Origin: Hydrogenobaculum sp. 3684
GTDB lineage: Bacteria; Aquificota; Aquificia; Aquificales; Aquificaceae
Assembly: GCF_000213785.1 (NCBI RefSeq)
Contig: NC_015557.1
Span: forward strand, 1,096,664 to 1,160,663
Direction of reading: 5' to 3'
Length of the DNA stretch: 64,000 nucleotides
The translations under genes were made by a program, and so were the position numbers. Below, one piece after another: positions 8,943 to 18,600 of the stretch (position 1 is its first letter; the number at the start of each line of letters is the position of its first letter). The notes below the pieces were generated by a model. It was not told the DNA's origin and did no database searches. It saw only the letters and a program-made list of their open reading frames with translations.

Positions 8943-9608
8943 TCACAAAAAACTGAGAAACTCAAGCATTTCTTGTTCTATGTTATACATATTGTCTATC
9001 ATAAATTTTTGGATTTTATTTTTCTGAAAACTATCCGCTAAAAACTCAACACCAACAAAAAACTGCTCAAAGTTTGGTTTACTTATCCAAGCAAAACGTA
9101 TTTTCATTCTAATTATATTATTTAAAAGAGTAAATTGTATATCTGCATATTTATTGGAAAATGCGTCTAAAGGTTTATTTGTGTTTATTATAATACCGGC
9201 TCCAGCCTCAGATATATCTATTATTCTTGCTTGGAAGAACAGATTGATAATTATCACGGTGGCATCTATTGGATCCTCGAGATTTATCCTTAAAAATCTT
9301 CTTTTTTCTCTATCTACAGCCACTATGTTGATATAATTAAGATTAGCTATAGATTTTTCTTTAGACACTACATTAAAAAGAAGAGGCCTCAAAAGTATGC
9401 CAGTTCTAACCAACACATTTTTGCCAGGAGATATAGAATAAAGCGTTTCTTGATGCTCAAAAGCTAAAGATATAGATTCGCTTGATACATTTACTATAGT
9501 TGCTATACTACCGTTTAATACCGATTCTTCTTGCCATGCTATAAACACATTCTTGTTCCTAGCTTTTAAAAACGCTAAAATCTTGAAAATATAATCTTTT
9601 TCAAGCAT
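8943..9608 (-). CDS. PilZ-domain protein, probable c-di-GMP receptor
   Basis: 221 residues. The C-terminal half holds the PilZ signature: KRRFLRINLEDPIDATV (arginine pair) followed by ARIIDISEAGAGIII (the D/NxSxxG motif), which in this family bind cyclic di-GMP. The N-terminal 100 residues form a YcgR-like beta-rich domain by appearance. The likely role is c-di-GMP-dependent control of motility or surface behaviour; the partner is unknown. It directly abuts uvrA (no gap), so it is probably co-transcribed with it. Confidence 0.8.
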   Translation of the reverse strand: MLEKDYIFKILAFLKARNKNVFIAWQEESVLNGSIATIVNVSSESISLAFEHQETLYSISPGKNVLVRTGILLRPLLFNVVSKEKSIANLNYINIVAVDREKRRFLRINLEDPIDATVIIINLFFQARIIDISEAGAGIIINTNKPLDAFSNKYADIQFTLLNNIIRMKIRFAWISKPNFEQFFVGVEFLADSFQKNKIQKFMIDNMYNIEQEMLEFLSFL

Positions 9609-12407
9609 TTAAACCTCCAAAATAGGTTTAAGCGCTTTTGCAGTGTAGGAATGCGGATGATGGATAAGCTCTTCTGGTGGACCTTCAAAAAGAAGATATC
9701 CTCCTTTATCACCGCTTTCTGGTCCTATATCTATTATCCAATCTGCACATTTTATAACATCTAAGTTATGCTCTATCACCACTACAGTATTTCCCTTATC
9801 AACCAACCTTTGAAGTATAGAGATGAGCTTTTTTATATCGTCAGTATGAAGACCTGTAGTAGGTTCATCAAGAAGATAAAGGGTGTTGCCGGTATCTTTT
9901 TTGGAAAGTTCTTTTGAAAGCTTTATCCTCTGAGCTTCCCCGCCAGACAAAGTAGTAGCGTTTTGACCAAGTGGTATATAACCAAGTCCCACCTCTTGAA
10001 GTAGCTTTAACTTTTTTGATATAGAAGGTATATTCTTAAAAAATTCGTAAGCTTCGTCTACTGTCATATTTAAAACGTCCGATATATTTTTACCGTTATA
10101 TCTTATATCAAGCGTTTCTTTGTTGTATCTTGTACCTTTACAAACATCACAAGTTACATAGACAGGGGGCAAAAAGTGCATCTCAACTTTTATAACACCT
10201 TCTCCTTGACAAGCCTCGCAACGCCCACCCTCTACGTTGAAAGAAAACCTACCCGGTGTATATCCTCTCGCTTTTGCCTCGGGGGTTTGGCTAAAAAGCT
10301 CTCTTATAGCATCAAAGACTTTTACATAGGTGGCTGGATTGCTTCTGGGAGTCCTTCCTATGGGAGATTGGTCTACATTTATGGCTTTGTCAAAAAGCTC
10401 AATACCCTCTATCTTATCAAACTTACCTATATACTCGTAAGAACTATAAAAATGTCTTTTAGCGTATTGCCAAAGTATATCGTAAACCAAGCTTGATTTT
10501 CCACTACCAGAAACCCCTGTTACACATATAAAAAGCCCAGCCGGAAATCTTACCGTTATATTTTTTAAGTTGTTTTCCTTGGCCCCTACTATAGTAAGAA
10601 AGCCTTTTTGGGGTTTTCTTCTTTGTTTTGGTATTTCTATAGAAAGCCTACCTGAAAGATAACCACCCGTTAGAGATTTCTTATCTTTTTTAATCTGCTC
10701 TACGCTACCTTTAGATACTATATAACCGCCGTTTTTACCAGCACCTGGCCCAAGCTCCAACACGTAGTCGGCCGATTCTATAGTTTCGTGATCATGTTCT
10801 ACCACTATAACGGTGTTTCCAAGATCCCTTAACTCCTTTAATGTGTTTATAAGCTTTCCAGTGTCTCTTGGATGAAGACCAATGGATGGCTCATCCAACA
10901 CGTATAAAACGCCGGTGAGTTTAGAACCTACTTGTGTAGCAAGTCTTATACGTTGCATCTCGCCACCGGATAGCGTATTTGCACTCCTTCCCAAAGATAT
11001 GTAATCAAGACCCACATCTAATAAAAACTTTATACGGTTTTTTATTTCTTTTAAAAGTGGTTTTGCTATCTCTTTTTCTTTGTCAGTTAGCTTCTCTTCT
11101 ATGCTATCAAAAAACTCATAGGTTTTATCCACCGATACTTTTACTACATCCCATATATTTTTATCAAGCACAAAAACAGACAAAGCTTCTTGCTTTAACC
11201 TAGAACCTTCACACACAGGACATGGGTTTTCTCTTATAAAACCCTCAAGCATATCTTTAACACGATCAGATTCTTCAGCGTTCATATATCTTTGTTCTAA
11301 GTGCGGTATGATACCTTCAAAATAAAAACTGTAGTTGCCTCTTGAGCCATAAAGTATAAGCTCTCTTATTTCTTTAGGTATATTTTTAAAAGCTGTATTT
11401 GGGTTTATTTTAAACTTTCTTAAAATCTCTAAAACTGGATACTTTAAATAATCAAAAAACTGATATTCGTTAAATATCCTAATGGCGTTTATAGTAGGTG
11501 CGTTGATATCTACAAGAGCGGATTCGTCTATCTCCCATTTTACACCAATACCTTTACAAACAGGACAAGCACCGTATGGAGAGTTGAAGCTAAAAAGTCT
11601 TGGGCTAAGCTCTTGTATAGAAAATCCATGCTCTGGACAAACCATATTTTCACTAAAAAGCTCAAAAGAAGAAGACTCAACGTCTTCCATCTTAACAAGC
11701 CCTTGGGCGTGTTCTAGGGCTTTTTCTATAGCAAGCAAAGCCCTTGGCCTATCTTCTTCAATCAAAGTAAGTCTATCTATTATAATGTCTATATCGTGTT
11801 TTTGATTTTTGTTAAGAGAAGGCACTTCTGATATTCTGTATATATTGCCGTCTACTTTTACCCTTGAAAATCCCCGTTTTTCTATGCTTTTAAAAACATC
11901 TTTAAACTCGCCTTTCTTCCCCCTTACTATGGGAGAAAGAATCTGAACCTTTTTGTTTTTATATTTGTTGTATATATGCTCCAATATTTCATGAGCCGAA
12001 AGCCCTTCCAAAACCCTTCCGCATATAGGACATTTTGGTTTTCCAAGGTTTGCCCAAAAAACCCTTATATAATCGTATATTTCTGTGATAGTACCCACCG
12101 TAGAGCGTGGGTTGTGAGAGGTGGTTTTCTGGTCTATGGCAATGGCAGGAGACAAACCTTCTATGCTATCTACTTCTGGTTTATCCATGACATTTAAAAA
12201 TTGCCTTGCGTAAGAAGATAAAGATTCCACATACCTTCTTTGCCCTTCCGCATATATCGTATCAAAAGCCAAAGAGGATTTACCACTACCAGAAGGGCCT
12301 GTTATTACTACAAGCTTATTTTTTGGAATATCTACATCTATATTCTTAAGATTGTGTTGTCTTGCACCTTTTACTATTATATAGTTATGTACTGTTTTGT
12401 TTTTCAT
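9609..12407 (-). CDS. uvrA: excinuclease ABC subunit A
   Basis: Damage-recognition ATPase of nucleotide excision repair. The 932-residue length is normal. Both ATP-binding cassettes are present: Walker A at [13 protein letters not shown] (about residue 38) and [13 protein letters not shown] (about 635), with [12 protein letters not shown] and [12 protein letters not shown] signatures. Zinc-finger cysteines are visible in [22 protein letters not shown] and CDVCKGT. The gene starts inside the 3' end of the NYN-domain gene (23-base overlap). uvrC is in the same window at 55192; uvrB is not seen. Confidence 0.98.
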   Translation of the reverse strand: MKNKTVHNYIIVKGARQHNLKNIDVDIPKNKLVVITGPSGSGKSSLAFDTIYAEGQRRYVESLSSYARQFLNVMDKPEVDSIEGLSPAIAIDQKTTSHNPRSTVGTITEIYDYIRVFWANLGKPKCPICGRVLEGLSAHEILEHIYNKYKNKKVQILSPIVRGKKGEFKDVFKSIEKRGFSRVKVDGNIYRISEVPSLNKNQKHDIDIIIDRLTLIEEDRPRALLAIEKALEHAQGLVKMEDVESSSFELFSENMVCPEHGFSIQELSPRLFSFNSPYGACPVCKGIGVKWEIDESALVDINAPTINAIRIFNEYQFFDYLKYPVLEILRKFKINPNTAFKNIPKEIRELILYGSRGNYSFYFEGIIPHLEQRYMNAEESDRVKDMLEGFIRENPCPVCEGSRLKQEALSVFVLDKNIWDVVKVSVDKTYEFFDSIEEKLTDKEKEIAKPLLKEIKNRIKFLLDVGLDYISLGRSANTLSGGEMQRIRLATQVGSKLTGVLYVLDEPSIGLHPRDTGKLINTLKELRDLGNTVIVVEHDHETIESADYVLELGPGAGKNGGYIVSKGSVEQIKKDKKSLTGGYLSGRLSIEIPKQRRKPQKGFLTIVGAKENNLKNITVRFPAGLFICVTGVSGSGKSSLVYDILWQYAKRHFYSSYEYIGKFDKIEGIELFDKAINVDQSPIGRTPRSNPATYVKVFDAIRELFSQTPEAKARGYTPGRFSFNVEGGRCEACQGEGVIKVEMHFLPPVYVTCDVCKGTRYNKETLDIRYNGKNISDVLNMTVDEAYEFFKNIPSISKKLKLLQEVGLGYIPLGQNATTLSGGEAQRIKLSKELSKKDTGNTLYLLDEPTTGLHTDDIKKLISILQRLVDKGNTVVVIEHNLDVIKCADWIIDIGPESGDKGGYLLFEGPPEELIHHPHSYTAKALKPILEV

Positions 12408-12915
12408 GCTCTTCTAATTTTATAAAAGGTGCCAAATCTTTTAACTCCACAAAAAGGTCACATATATTTACAAGCTCTATAGAAGAGCTATCTTTTGTAG
12501 AGACTACTATTATCTGTTTGCCAAAGGTCCTAAGTATATTTATAAGCTTTTCAAAATCGCTATCTCCGGTTACAAGTATCGCTACATCGTAGTTATCTTT
12601 GGTAAGAAGGCAATCCATCGCAAGGTCTACATCAAGGTTTCCCTTCATGCTGCCGTCTTTTAATTGTTTTACAGCTTTTTTGATGACAGTAACACCGCCA
12701 AAGGTAAGCATTCTGTAAAACTTATTTTGCTTTTCCTCTTCTTCTTTATAAGCCAGATAAAAAAAAGTATTGTATATAACAAAGTAGTTCGCAAAATATC
12801 TAACTAACTTTAATATATCTACTTTAAAATCCAAAAACTGTTTTTGGACAAAGTAAAGGTTTGTCCCATCTATAAAGATACCAGCTATTTTCCTAGAGTT
12901 TGGCACCAGCATCAT
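12385..12915 (-). CDS. NYN-domain (LabA/DUF88-like) protein
   Basis: 176 residues matching the LabA-like NYN family, PIN-related RNase-fold proteins. Motifs carrying the conserved aspartates are GIFIDGTNLYF (residues about 12-22), KGNLDVDLAMDCLL and ILVTGDSDFEKLI. These would form a metal site for RNA cleavage, by family analogy. Its target is unknown. It overlaps grpE by 4 bases upstream and uvrA by 23 bases downstream, so all three are likely one transcript. Confidence 0.82.
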   Translation of the reverse strand: MMLVPNSRKIAGIFIDGTNLYFVQKQFLDFKVDILKLVRYFANYFVIYNTFFYLAYKEEEEKQNKFYRMLTFGGVTVIKKAVKQLKDGSMKGNLDVDLAMDCLLTKDNYDVAILVTGDSDFEKLINILRTFGKQIIVVSTKDSSSIELVNICDLFVELKDLAPFIKLEEHEKQNST

Positions 12916-13502
12916 GTGATTTCTTCTCTTGCTACGTTTACCACTACCCTTGCCGCTCTTATAACCTTATCGTGCAATTTATAGCCTTTTGTAATTACTT
13001 CAACTATTTCATCTGGTCCAAGGTTATCGTCTTGAATTGTATCTACAGCTTCCGCTATGGTAGGATCAAAGATTTGCCCTTTTAGCTCCAACTCCTCAAC
13101 TCCATGCTTTTTGAGTATGTTCTTTAAATCTTTATATATCATATCTATACCTAAAAGTATATTTTTTGTATTTTGGTCCAAAGATTCCATGTTGCTAAAC
13201 TGAGCCATCGCCCTTTCAAAATTATCAATTACATCAAGCATATCTTTTACTATGCCCTCGTGAGCGTATTTTTTAAGATGCTCTCGTTCTTTTCTATAAT
13301 GCTCTTTCAATTGCTCTAATTCTTTTTGCAAAGAAACCAATTTTTCATTTGACACTCTTAAAAGACTCTCTAACTTTGAACATCTTTCTTTTTGTGCTTC
13401 GTATTCTTTTTCTAAATTGGAATATTTTTCCAACAGCTCTTCTTTTGTGATTTCCTGTTCTTCTTGAATATTCTCATTTTCTTGCTTGATTTCTTCTTCC
13501 AT
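12912..13502 (-). CDS. grpE: nucleotide exchange factor GrpE
   Basis: Co-chaperone that releases ADP from DnaK. The 196-residue protein has a highly charged N-terminal coiled coil (to about residue 90) and the GrpE core with MLDVIDNFERAM, NILLGIDMIYKDLKNILKKHG and the beta domain ending VIRAARVVVNVA. A strong AAGGAGGTG ribosome-binding site precedes the ATG. dnaK and dnaJ are not in the window; the gene sits between sppA and the NYN gene. Confidence 0.95.
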   Translation of the reverse strand: MEEEIKQENENIQEEQEITKEELLEKYSNLEKEYEAQKERCSKLESLLRVSNEKLVSLQKELEQLKEHYRKEREHLKKYAHEGIVKDMLDVIDNFERAMAQFSNMESLDQNTKNILLGIDMIYKDLKNILKKHGVEELELKGQIFDPTIAEAVDTIQDDNLGPDEIVEVITKGYKLHDKVIRAARVVVNVAREEIT

Positions 13503-13536
13503 AGGCGTTTTTCACCTCCTTAAATTATATATTATA

Positions 13537-14385
13537 TCAAAAGCCTTGAAACATATACATGGTGTGGATCGGTGACATAAGCTCGAACTTGTCCAAAGCC
13601 CCGCCAAAGGAGCTTTCCATAAGCTCTTTCAAGAAAGGTTTTTTCTTTTTATAAAACACTACCACCGGATGTTTTATATGGGCAAGCTCTGCTGCTTTTT
13701 TTATAGCATCTTCTAAGTTTCCTATACCATCTACAAGACCCACTTCTTTTGCCTGAACACCCGTTAGAACTCTACCATCTGCTATGGATAAAAGCTCTTG
13801 TTTTGAGATTTTGTTGGACCTATAGGCCAATATTGCATCTATAAATTGCTGATAGGTGTTGTCTATAAGATACTGAAGGTACGCTTTATCGTCTTTGGAA
13901 AGCTTCTTCCATGGCACCAAGATGTCTTTGTATTTTCCAGTTTTAATATCACCTTGTTCTATACCTATTTTTTTAAGTAGGTCTTTGTAGTTTAGATAAT
14001 CTATTATAACACCTATGCTGGCTGTAAGCGTGCCTGGGTTTGCGTATATGTAGTTTGCAGGAGCAGATATGTAATACCCACCAGAGGCTGCCAAGCTACC
14101 CATTGAAACTACAATGGGCTTTTTATGAGCTCTAAATATCTGTAAAGCTCTATAGATTTCCTGAGCTGCTCCCACAGCTCCACCAGGGCTATCTACTCTT
14201 AGCACGAGGGCTTTTATATTGGGATCTTTCTGGGCTTTTTCTATCTCTTTTTCTATAGGAAGCGGGTTTAATATAACACCTTTTACTCTTATTATGGCTA
14301 TATTTGGGGATCTTCTATTTAAAAGCGCAAAAACAAGCGAAAAGACAAATATAACACCTAAAAATATAAGCACTCTTTTTACCAT
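13537..14385 (-). CDS. sppA: signal peptide peptidase SppA (S49 family)
   Basis: Membrane-anchored serine protease that degrades cleaved signal peptides. The 282-residue length matches the short (36K-type) form. It has one N-terminal membrane segment (about residues 4-22), LRVDSPGGAVGAAQEIYRAL, the nucleophile serine in MGSLAASGGYYISA and a candidate catalytic lysine in the GKYKDILVPWKK region. It overlaps trpC by 7 bases, so the two are translationally linked, although their functions are unrelated. Confidence 0.93.
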   Translation of the reverse strand: MVKRVLIFLGVIFVFSLVFALLNRRSPNIAIIRVKGVILNPLPIEKEIEKAQKDPNIKALVLRVDSPGGAVGAAQEIYRALQIFRAHKKPIVVSMGSLAASGGYYISAPANYIYANPGTLTASIGVIIDYLNYKDLLKKIGIEQGDIKTGKYKDILVPWKKLSKDDKAYLQYLIDNTYQQFIDAILAYRSNKISKQELLSIADGRVLTGVQAKEVGLVDGIGNLEDAIKKAAELAHIKHPVVVFYKKKKPFLKELMESSFGGALDKFELMSPIHTMYMFQGF

Positions 14386-15146
14386 ACAAGCTCCTTCAGT
14401 TTTTTGGCTGGATCATCTTCTTTCATAATGGATGTACCCACCAAAAATCCGTCATATCCTTTTAAAAACTCAATATCTTCTTTTGAAGATATCCCGCTTT
14501 CTGCTATCAAAACAGCTTTTGTATAATCTTTTAAAATAGGAAGCATCTCTTTGCTTTTGTTGATATCTATATCAAGAGTATCCAAATCTCTGTTGTTTAC
14601 GCCAATTATCTCAAACTCTTTTACCTTTTCTATCTCATGCTCTTCAAAAATTTCCATCAATATCTCTAAACCAAGCTTTTTTGCCTCATAAGATATATCT
14701 TCAATCTGATATTTGTCTAAAATCCTTGCTATAAGAAGTATAGCATCCGCTTTATAAGCTCTTGCCTCATATACTTGAAGAGGATCTATTATAAAATCTT
14801 TTCTCATAACAGGTATATTTACAACGCTTTTTACATCTTCAAGAAAACTAAGTTTTCCATTGAAAAATTTCTCTTCTGTAAGGACCGATATAGCGCAAGC
14901 CCCAGCTTCTTGATATATGTAAGCTTGATCTTTTATATCAACATTTTTTATATGACCCATAGAAGGGGATGCTTGTTTTATCTCGGCTATGATAGGGGTT
15001 TTCATGACTTTTGATGATAGTATACTCTCTTTTAAAGACAAGGCGGGCTTTGCCTCTTTTATCCTGCCCAAAAGCTCATCAAAATAACTATAGGACTTGT
15101 TTAAGCTTTTCTTTTTATACTCTACTATCTCTTCTAAAAAGCCCAT
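14379..15146 (-). CDS. trpC: indole-3-glycerol phosphate synthase
   Basis: Closes the indole ring in tryptophan synthesis. The 255-residue TIM barrel shows PIIAEIKQASPSMG (catalytic lysine and substrate loop), VLTEEKFFNG, VMRKDFIIDPLQVYEA, IGVNNRDLDTLDID and IAESGISSKEDI, all standard for TrpC. The start shares one base with the stop of the dienelactone hydrolase gene. trpA is separate, at 58635, so the pathway genes are scattered as in other Aquificales. Confidence 0.96.
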   Translation of the reverse strand: MGFLEEIVEYKKKSLNKSYSYFDELLGRIKEAKPALSLKESILSSKVMKTPIIAEIKQASPSMGHIKNVDIKDQAYIYQEAGACAISVLTEEKFFNGKLSFLEDVKSVVNIPVMRKDFIIDPLQVYEARAYKADAILLIARILDKYQIEDISYEAKKLGLEILMEIFEEHEIEKVKEFEIIGVNNRDLDTLDIDINKSKEMLPILKDYTKAVLIAESGISSKEDIEFLKGYDGFLVGTSIMKEDDPAKKLKELVW

Positions 15147-15790
15147 CAGCTAAGATGTTTTTTGAAAAAGTTCACAGCCTTTTCCCAGGCGTCTTTTGCA
15201 GCTTTTTCGTTGTAAACCTCTGGCCTTGTATCGTTTAGAAAAGCGTGATTTACACCTGGATATACGATAAACTCAGCGTTTATACCATGCTTCTTACACT
15301 CTTCTTTGGCTTTTTCTACATCAGAAAGTGGCACAAACTCATCTTTCTCAGCATGTATAGCTAAAACAGGTGCTTTTATAGAAGAAAAATCAATGGGAGC
15401 AAGTTGATAAAGAGCATAAAAAGGTACCAAGGCATCGGCGTATTTTCCAAAATACCATGTCAAAGTCCCACCACAACAAAAACCTGTTATACCTATCTTT
15501 TTAGCTCCTTGAGATTTTAAATAATCTATCGTTTCTTTTATTATCTCTTCTGCTTTTGATAAATCTGAAAATAGATGTTGCATGAGAGCTCCCGCATCGT
15601 TTGGGTTATCGGCGGTTTTACCATCGTAAAGGTCTGGGGCTACCACCATAAAACCTTCTTTGGCAAACCTATCTGTTATGTCTTTTATATGTGGCACAAG
15701 TCCCCACCATTCATGAAGGACTATAATAGCTTTATTACCTTCTCCAGACAAATAAGCTTTAGCCGTTTTTAGAGAGATTTCTTTTCCCAT
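15146..15790 (-). CDS. dienelactone hydrolase family protein
   Basis: 214-residue alpha/beta hydrolase. The triad is visible: nucleophilic cysteine in ITGFCCGGTLTW, aspartate in HAEKDEFVPL and histidine in PGVNHAFLND; LHEWWGLVPHIKDITDR is the usual N-terminal oxyanion block. Classical members open dienelactones in aromatic breakdown, but bacteria without such pathways also carry them, so the substrate here is open. The ATG lies 32 bases inside hemE, with a GGAGG site just upstream. Confidence 0.88.
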   Translation of the reverse strand: MGKEISLKTAKAYLSGEGNKAIIVLHEWWGLVPHIKDITDRFAKEGFMVVAPDLYDGKTADNPNDAGALMQHLFSDLSKAEEIIKETIDYLKSQGAKKIGITGFCCGGTLTWYFGKYADALVPFYALYQLAPIDFSSIKAPVLAIHAEKDEFVPLSDVEKAKEECKKHGINAEFIVYPGVNHAFLNDTRPEVYNEKAAKDAWEKAVNFFKKHLS

Positions 15791-16802
15791 AAGACACCTC
15801 CTTCACACATTCTACAAAATATTTTACATTATCTTTAGATACATCTGGGGTTATACCATGCCCTAGATTTACCACAAAAGCAGTATCCCTTGGTATGCAC
15901 ATCACAAATTCTTCCACATGTTTTCTTATATTGTCTTTGTCTAACAAAAGTATCTGAGGTTCTAAATTGCCTTGGAAAACCAAATCCGGATAGCGTTTAC
16001 AAACATCGTTTATGCAAACACTCCAATCCACGCTCAAAGCCTCAGCACCTAAATCAACAGCATCCTCTATATGAGAAGAAGAACCTCTAAAAAAGTATAT
16101 GATAGGGGTGTTTGGATGTTTTTGTTTTATAGATTTTATGATAAAAGCATTGTACTTATGAACGTATTCTTTGTAGGCAAATCTCGATAAACTCATACTC
16201 CAAGAATCAAAGATTTGGATTACATCAGCCCCAGATTTGATTTGATTATCTATATACTCTACAAGAGCTTCAGATAACTTTTCCATCAAGATATGAAAAT
16301 CTTTTTGGTTTTCATACATAAATACCTTTGTTTTGGTAAAATCCCTTGAGCTTTCTTTTTCTATCACATAAGAGGCCAACGTAAAAGGCGCTCCACAAAA
16401 ACCTATCACAGGCACTGGGGATTTTTCTTTTAATACTTTTAAAAGCTCAAAAACATAACCCAAATCCTTTGCTATATCCTTTGATTTTAGGCTTTTAAAA
16501 TCAAAATCGTGCTCTAACTTTGGACCTTCCCCAGCCTCAAAGGACACTTTTATACCCATTGGTTCTAACAATACAAGGATATCTGAGAACATGATTACAG
16601 CATCCACACTCAGTATATCCACCGGCTGAAGGGATACAACAGCGGCATCTTCTACATTTTTACAAAAATCCAAAAAACTTTTATACTTTTGCCTTATGGC
16701 TCTATACTCTGGTAAATATCTGCCCGCTTGACGCATCAGCCAAACCGGATATCTTTCTATAGGTTCTTTTTTTAGGCTTTTAAGGAAAATATCATTTTTC
16801 AT
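15759..16802 (-). CDS. hemE: uroporphyrinogen decarboxylase
   Basis: Removes four carboxyl groups from uroporphyrinogen III to give coproporphyrinogen in haem synthesis. The 347-residue protein has the PVWLMRQAGRYLPEYR signature near the N-terminus, IMFSDILVLLEPMG (catalytic aspartate), GFCGAPFTLASYVIE and NLGHGITPDV near the end. Its ATG shares a base with the stop of the HDOD gene. It carries two exact copies of the 10-mer (16488 and 16773), both encoding KSLK. hemC is elsewhere in the window. Confidence 0.97.
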   Translation of the reverse strand: MKNDIFLKSLKKEPIERYPVWLMRQAGRYLPEYRAIRQKYKSFLDFCKNVEDAAVVSLQPVDILSVDAVIMFSDILVLLEPMGIKVSFEAGEGPKLEHDFDFKSLKSKDIAKDLGYVFELLKVLKEKSPVPVIGFCGAPFTLASYVIEKESSRDFTKTKVFMYENQKDFHILMEKLSEALVEYIDNQIKSGADVIQIFDSWSMSLSRFAYKEYVHKYNAFIIKSIKQKHPNTPIIYFFRGSSSHIEDAVDLGAEALSVDWSVCINDVCKRYPDLVFQGNLEPQILLLDKDNIRKHVEEFVMCIPRDTAFVVNLGHGITPDVSKDNVKYFVECVKEVSYGKRNLSKNG

Positions 16803-18013
16803 TAGCGTATAGCTTCTATAAATCTATCGTACTCGTAAAGGGCTTCTAAGTAAATTCTTTCAACCCTATCTTTATTTAGATTGTATTTTGACACATAAAA
16901 ATCTATCTTCTCTTTGTCTTGAAACTCAAAAGCTCTTACCAAATCAAGAAGCTCTGCAAACATATTCTTCCCTTCTATAAGGGCTTCTGCCACATCCGGA
17001 GAAACCGGTATATCTTCAAATATCTCTTGAAAGCTTTTTCCCAAAAGCACATCCATGAAAGATAAGATACCCACCATGTAAGCTGTGAGTGCTTTTGTGC
17101 TATCTATAAGTTTACAAACTTTCTCCATAAAATAGGCCCTAGCTACGGCTTTTTCCACGTATATATTTTTAGCTGGATTTGGCACTGAAGAAGATAAAAA
17201 TATCAAGTTTACCCATTTCTTTAAATTGTTAAATCCAAGAAGGGTCACGGCTGCCTCCACAGATGAGACCTTTGAAGGTATTGCAAAAAAAGCGGAGTTT
17301 ATAAATTTCAATATGCTAAAAGTAAGCTCTGGTGATCTTTTTATTATATCTATAGCCTCCTTTATATCTTCTGGTGTTCTTAACTTTATAAAGAGCTCCG
17401 TTATCATAGAAGATGGTTTTTCAATCCTGTTTATATTTAATTTTTTAGGAGATTCTATATAATAACCCATATAGTAGGAAAACAGTTCATTCTTTAAAGC
17501 TATGTCCATTTCCTCCATAGAGTTGATATCTTTACATATGAGGCTAATACCCATGTTTACATAAGGAGCATAAACCTCTGGATTTAACGATACTGGCACC
17601 ATTATGAAAGATATTCTTTTCAAAATATTATCAGATATTTCTGATTCCCCAGGGTTAAAATTGAAAACACATATGCTTATATTCTCTACGCTTAATTTTT
17701 CAAAGACATCTTCTATATAGCTTAACGTATAAGAAAAAGAGAGTTTTTTATAGTCAAGAATGCAAACAAGCTTCATGTCTTTCTCAACGCGTGGAAGGAA
17801 ATCGTTGTATATAAAATCAACATCTATCCCTACATCTATGAAAGTGCTAAATCCGTGGGTTAACTTTCTAAAATCAAACTCTATAAGAGAACTAAGAATA
17901 ACAGCAGCATCGTTTTGAACAAACTCATCTTCACTTTCTAAAGAAAACTTATAGCCAAATGTTGAAAAATCCCTATTTACAATAGACTCTCTTTTTAATT
18001 TAGTAACTAACAT
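16802..18013 (-). CDS. EAL-like/HDOD signalling protein
   Basis: About 403 residues. The N-terminal half (to about 190) looks like a worn EAL domain: IVNRDFSTFGYKFSLE resembles the family start, but the EAL catalytic motif itself is absent. The second half is an HDOD domain, with LFIKLRTPEDIKEAIDIIKRSPELTFSILKFINSA and later helices. This YuxH-like layout is a regulatory rather than enzymatic protein, often tied to motility or stress. I start at the fourth methionine (MLVTK): TATAAT at 18021-18026 overlaps the upstream ATG and lies 7 bases from this one. Confidence 0.75.
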   Translation of the reverse strand: MLVTKLKRESIVNRDFSTFGYKFSLESEDEFVQNDAAVILSSLIEFDFRKLTHGFSTFIDVGIDVDFIYNDFLPRVEKDMKLVCILDYKKLSFSYTLSYIEDVFEKLSVENISICVFNFNPGESEISDNILKRISFIMVPVSLNPEVYAPYVNMGISLICKDINSMEEMDIALKNELFSYYMGYYIESPKKLNINRIEKPSSMITELFIKLRTPEDIKEAIDIIKRSPELTFSILKFINSAFFAIPSKVSSVEAAVTLLGFNNLKKWVNLIFLSSSVPNPAKNIYVEKAVARAYFMEKVCKLIDSTKALTAYMVGILSFMDVLLGKSFQEIFEDIPVSPDVAEALIEGKNMFAELLDLVRAFEFQDKEKIDFYVSKYNLNKDRVERIYLEALYEYDRFIEAIR

Positions 18014-18020
18014 GTATAAC

Positions 18021-18026
18021 ATTATA
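18021..18026 (-). promoter_or_regulatory. -10 box of the HDOD-hemE genes
   Basis: TATAAT on the minus strand, 7 bases upstream of the chosen start at 18013. It overlaps an alternative ATG, which argues against that upstream start and for a leaderless mRNA. Confidence 0.5.
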
Positions 18027-18038
18027 ATATATTCGGCT

Positions 18039-18590
18039 TTAGTCTTGCATTTCTTCTAAAACGGACTCCCTTTTTAACGTGATCTTTCCAGTGGTGGCCA
18101 TCTCCTTTATGCCAAAAGGTCTTACTAAGTTTAAAAAAGCTTTTATCTTTTCACTATCTCCTGTTAGCTCTATCATTATACTGTTTTGAGAAATATCCAC
18201 CACCTTACCTCTAAAAATCTGGGCTATTCTAAGTATCTCATCTCTTTCTTTATGAGAAGGAGCATGCAACTTTATAAGCATAAGCTCCCTCTCAACCCTC
18301 GGTACATCTGTCAAATCCCTTACCTTTACCGTATCTATCAACCTTCTTAACTGTTTTATCATCTGGTCTATAACTATATCATCACCTTTTACCTCTATCG
18401 TTATACGTGATAGGTTTGCTTCTGAGGTATCGCCTACGCTGAGACTTTCTATGTTGTAGCCTTTACCAGCAATCAAAGTTGCTATGCGGGCCAAAACCCC
18501 AAATTCGTTGTTTACTAATATGCTTATGATGTGCTTTCTGGTCTCGCCCTTTTTGATCTCTCTTTTAGGTCTTCCGTTTATTGCCTCCAT
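18039..18590 (-). CDS. ilvH: acetolactate synthase small (regulatory) subunit
   Basis: Regulatory partner of IlvB that confers valine feedback control. The 183-residue protein has the ACT domain near the N-terminus (HIISILVNNEFGVLARIATLIAGKGYNIESL) and the conserved C-terminal domain with ELMLIKLHA and ELTGDSEKIKAFLNLVRPFGI. It follows ilvB by 10 bases, the usual ilvBH order, and so makes the holoenzyme with it. Feeds valine and leucine synthesis and also the isoleucine branch. Confidence 0.96.
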   Translation of the reverse strand: MEAINGRPKREIKKGETRKHIISILVNNEFGVLARIATLIAGKGYNIESLSVGDTSEANLSRITIEVKGDDIVIDQMIKQLRRLIDTVKVRDLTDVPRVERELMLIKLHAPSHKERDEILRIAQIFRGKVVDISQNSIMIELTGDSEKIKAFLNLVRPFGIKEMATTGKITLKRESVLEEMQD

Positions 18591-18600
18591 TTCTTCTCCT

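Noticed and set aside
10176-10496. Open frames on the plus strand within uvrA.
   Set aside because: They have no ribosome-binding site or recognisable family and are antisense shadows of a well-conserved gene.
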